From Chloroflexota bacterium (lineage in GTDB: Bacteria; Chloroflexota; Anaerolineae; VGOG01), in the NCBI GenBank assembly GCA_030615705.1, contig JAUWYT010000012.1, forward strand, positions 1-12,923: a stretch of DNA of 12,923 bases, written 5' to 3'. The notes below the pieces were generated by a model that saw nothing but the letters and a program-made list of their open reading frames with translations, had not been told where the DNA came from and made no database searches. The translations under genes and the position numbers were made by a program. Position 1 is the first letter of the stretch; every line of letters starts with the position of its first letter. Of the stretch, positions 11,825 to 12,923 are shown piece by piece.

Positions 11825-11995
11825 TCACTTTCTCAGGCACCAGAGCATGGTCAGGATCGGCTCTCCGTTGTACTCGACCATGACGCGCCGCCGCGGGTAG
11901 AAGCGCAGGACCCGGACCTGGATCCCCACCGGGATCCGCGAGCCATAGGCCTGGGTCCACTTGTCGCCTCGGAAGGTGCGCCACTGCTCATTCAT
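11825..11995 (-). CDS. Hypothetical small protein
   Basis: A 56-residue protein with alternating strands (IQVRVLRFYPRRRVMVEYNGEPILTML), like a small beta barrel. It starts at ATG 11995, which overlaps the TGA of the previous gene (ATGA), so GTG at 12016 is less likely. No family is recognised. Confidence 0.6.
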   Translation of the reverse strand: MNEQWRTFRGDKWTQAYGSRIPVGIQVRVLRFYPRRRVMVEYNGEPILTMLWCLRK

Positions 11996-12228
11996 AGTCG
12001 GTGTAATGCACACCACCTTCGCAGACGTTTACATAATGATAGCTTAGGGTGATTGTTTTGATGAGCACACATATCCGCAACGTCTTCAGTTCGGTGGCCG
12101 CAATCGATACAGACAAAGATAGGTTGGCTCTCTCGCTGTACTGGAACCCCTTGCTCAAACTCTTTGAGGGTGCCAGTAGCTTTCAGTTTCATTATCACTG
12201 TTGTTCTGCCTGGTATCATCAAGTTCAT
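11992..12228 (-). CDS. C2H2 zinc-finger protein
   Basis: A 78-residue protein with a classical finger: C40-x2-C43-x12-H56-x3-H60. Two further cysteines follow (66, 73). The N-terminal 39 residues have strands with Lys/Thr and a Glu/Gln segment. ATG at 12228 is chosen because GGGAG, part of the site-6 palindrome, lies eight bases upstream; GTG at 12237 also fits the frame. Together with 4945-5313 it gives two C2H2 proteins in one phage-like window, which is uncommon in bacterial viruses. Confidence 0.68.
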   Translation of the reverse strand: MNLMIPGRTTVIMKLKATGTLKEFEQGVPVQRESQPIFVCIDCGHRTEDVADMCAHQNNHPKLSLCKRLRRWCALHRL

Positions 12229-12232
12229 ATTG

Positions 12233-12252
12233 GGCACTCCCTAAAGAGTATT
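12233..12252 (-). promoter_or_regulatory. GATACTCT palindrome, site 6 (degenerate)
   Basis: On the minus strand it reads AATACTCTTTAGGGAGTGCC, with the core ACTCT and GGGAG kept. The gene-proximal GGGAG is the likely SD of 11992-12228. It lies right after the stop of 12252-12677 and overlaps that stop codon. Confidence 0.6.
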
Positions 12253-12677
12253 CAGTGGCTCTCTGGCGCTACGAGGGCGGCTCTTAATTCCCTGACGATA
12301 GAGCGTAGTCCTGCTTCGCTAACTTCAAACTCACCATTGGGATCAAGGAAGTCATCAAGGTTTGCCACGGTGTTGTTCAGCGCTGTCACCAGCGCGGGCT
12401 CCGGTATAACTACCGCATTGAGGACAGCCCAGGCAATGTCATGCGAAGTACCAGGGTGCCAGTGTGCAAGAAAGCTGTCGATGACTTTGACCACCAGTTC
12501 CACGGGCTGCTTGGGCGGCAGGGTTATGTCCAGCTCCGTCCCGACCGTGGAGGCGAATTGCCCCAGTGCCTCCATAGCCTTGACCTGGGGTACAGGGTGG
12601 TCCATTCGCAGACCGAGCTGGCACCCGTCCTGGAACCGCATGGTGATGGCAACCAGAGGGTTATCATTTGTCTCCAT
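12252..12677 (-). CDS. Hypothetical protein
   Basis: A 141-residue protein with an N-terminal beta-rich part (LVAITMRFQDGCQLGLRM), a middle helical part (VELVVKVIDSFLAHW) and a C-terminal helix (SEAGLRSIVRELRAALVA). The ATG at 12677 is chosen over 12728 because GAGG is six bases upstream. It overlaps the previous gene by 14 bases. No family. Confidence 0.65.
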   Translation of the reverse strand: METNDNPLVAITMRFQDGCQLGLRMDHPVPQVKAMEALGQFASTVGTELDITLPPKQPVELVVKVIDSFLAHWHPGTSHDIAWAVLNAVVIPEPALVTALNNTVANLDDFLDPNGEFEVSEAGLRSIVRELRAALVAPESH

Positions 12678-12915
12678 GGCATTCCTCTTTTTCTTGGGGT
12701 TCAAGGCTGTCGCCGTTGCGGCGACCATTTCGGGAAGGGACGAGCGCTAGCTGGTGATGCACCAGGTCCAGAAACCACAGCGGATCTACCTTTCGCAGGT
12801 TGATCTGGTGGGTGTGTGCCTTTATGAAGGCGACGACGGAGGCCTCGGTGATGAGGAAGATGTCGCCACCTTGCTCCGGTAGCCTCTCTGTCATGCGGCA
12901 GGAGGCCTTTATCAT
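12664..12915 (-). CDS. Hypothetical protein, start near window edge
   Basis: The product has 83 residues if translation starts at the ATG at 12915, but the frame stays open to the window edge, so the true start may lie outside. A segment of hydrophobic and His residues (IFLITEASVVAFIKAHTHQINLR, about 19-41) is followed by WFLDLVHHQLALV, then a basic and acidic tail. Function unknown. Confidence 0.55.
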   Translation of the reverse strand: MIKASCRMTERLPEQGGDIFLITEASVVAFIKAHTHQINLRKVDPLWFLDLVHHQLALVPSRNGRRNGDSLEPQEKEECHGDK

Positions 12916-12923
12916 GCCTGTCT

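Overview
The window looks like part of a dsDNA bacteriophage or prophage genome, or a closely related plasmid-like element. It is GC-rich and every gene I can support lies on the minus strand, so it reads from position 12923 down to position 1. Genes are tightly packed, with start/stop overlaps (ATGA, GTGA), strong AGGAGG-type ribosome binding sites and some GTG or TTG starts. I see no tRNA, rRNA, CRISPR array, transposase, integrase or virion structural gene. The host cannot be named from this sequence; the ribosome binding sites only show a bacterium with a standard anti-SD.

First region in transcription order (12915 to about 6976): about 17 small genes of accessory or early type, mostly unrecognisable. 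Exceptions are an Xre-like helix-turn-helix protein (9619-9888), a protein with a Myb/SANT-like C-terminus (9118-9606), a YkgJ-like cysteine-cluster protein (10522-10917) and a C2H2 zinc-finger protein (11992-12228). It runs into a cluster of very small genes (6919-6514): a Cys4 mini-protein, a 46-residue very basic protein and an overlapping 33-codon ORF.

Middle region (6463 to 2711): four genes coupled by 4-nt overlaps. They encode a Zot/HerA-like P-loop ATPase, an acidic protein, a C2H2 zinc-finger protein and a large (745 aa) ParB-like protein with an extra Cys cluster and a C-terminal resolvase-like HTH. A hypothetical gene and a zinc-ribbon protein follow.

Left region (1664 to 1): a replication module made of a replisome-organizer-like initiator, an A/T-biased repeat region that looks like an iteron origin, and a DnaC/IstB-type helicase loader cut by the window edge. 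The working model is that initiator binds iterons and the loader brings in helicase.

The two most interesting signals are non-coding or dual-use. (1) A 20-bp imperfect palindrome, consensus GATACTCTnnnnRGAGTATC, occurs six times in the same orientation between positions 6555 and 12252. It always sits at a gene junction, and its right arm often supplies the Shine-Dalgarno GGAG. This suggests a distributed operator or an RNA hairpin switch. (2) Three blocks of exact 12-nt iterons lie between initiator and loader. Read as protein they give L-(G/P)-(K/N)-x repeats that change reading frame between blocks, and a slippery-type AAAGGGA lies just before the initiator stop.
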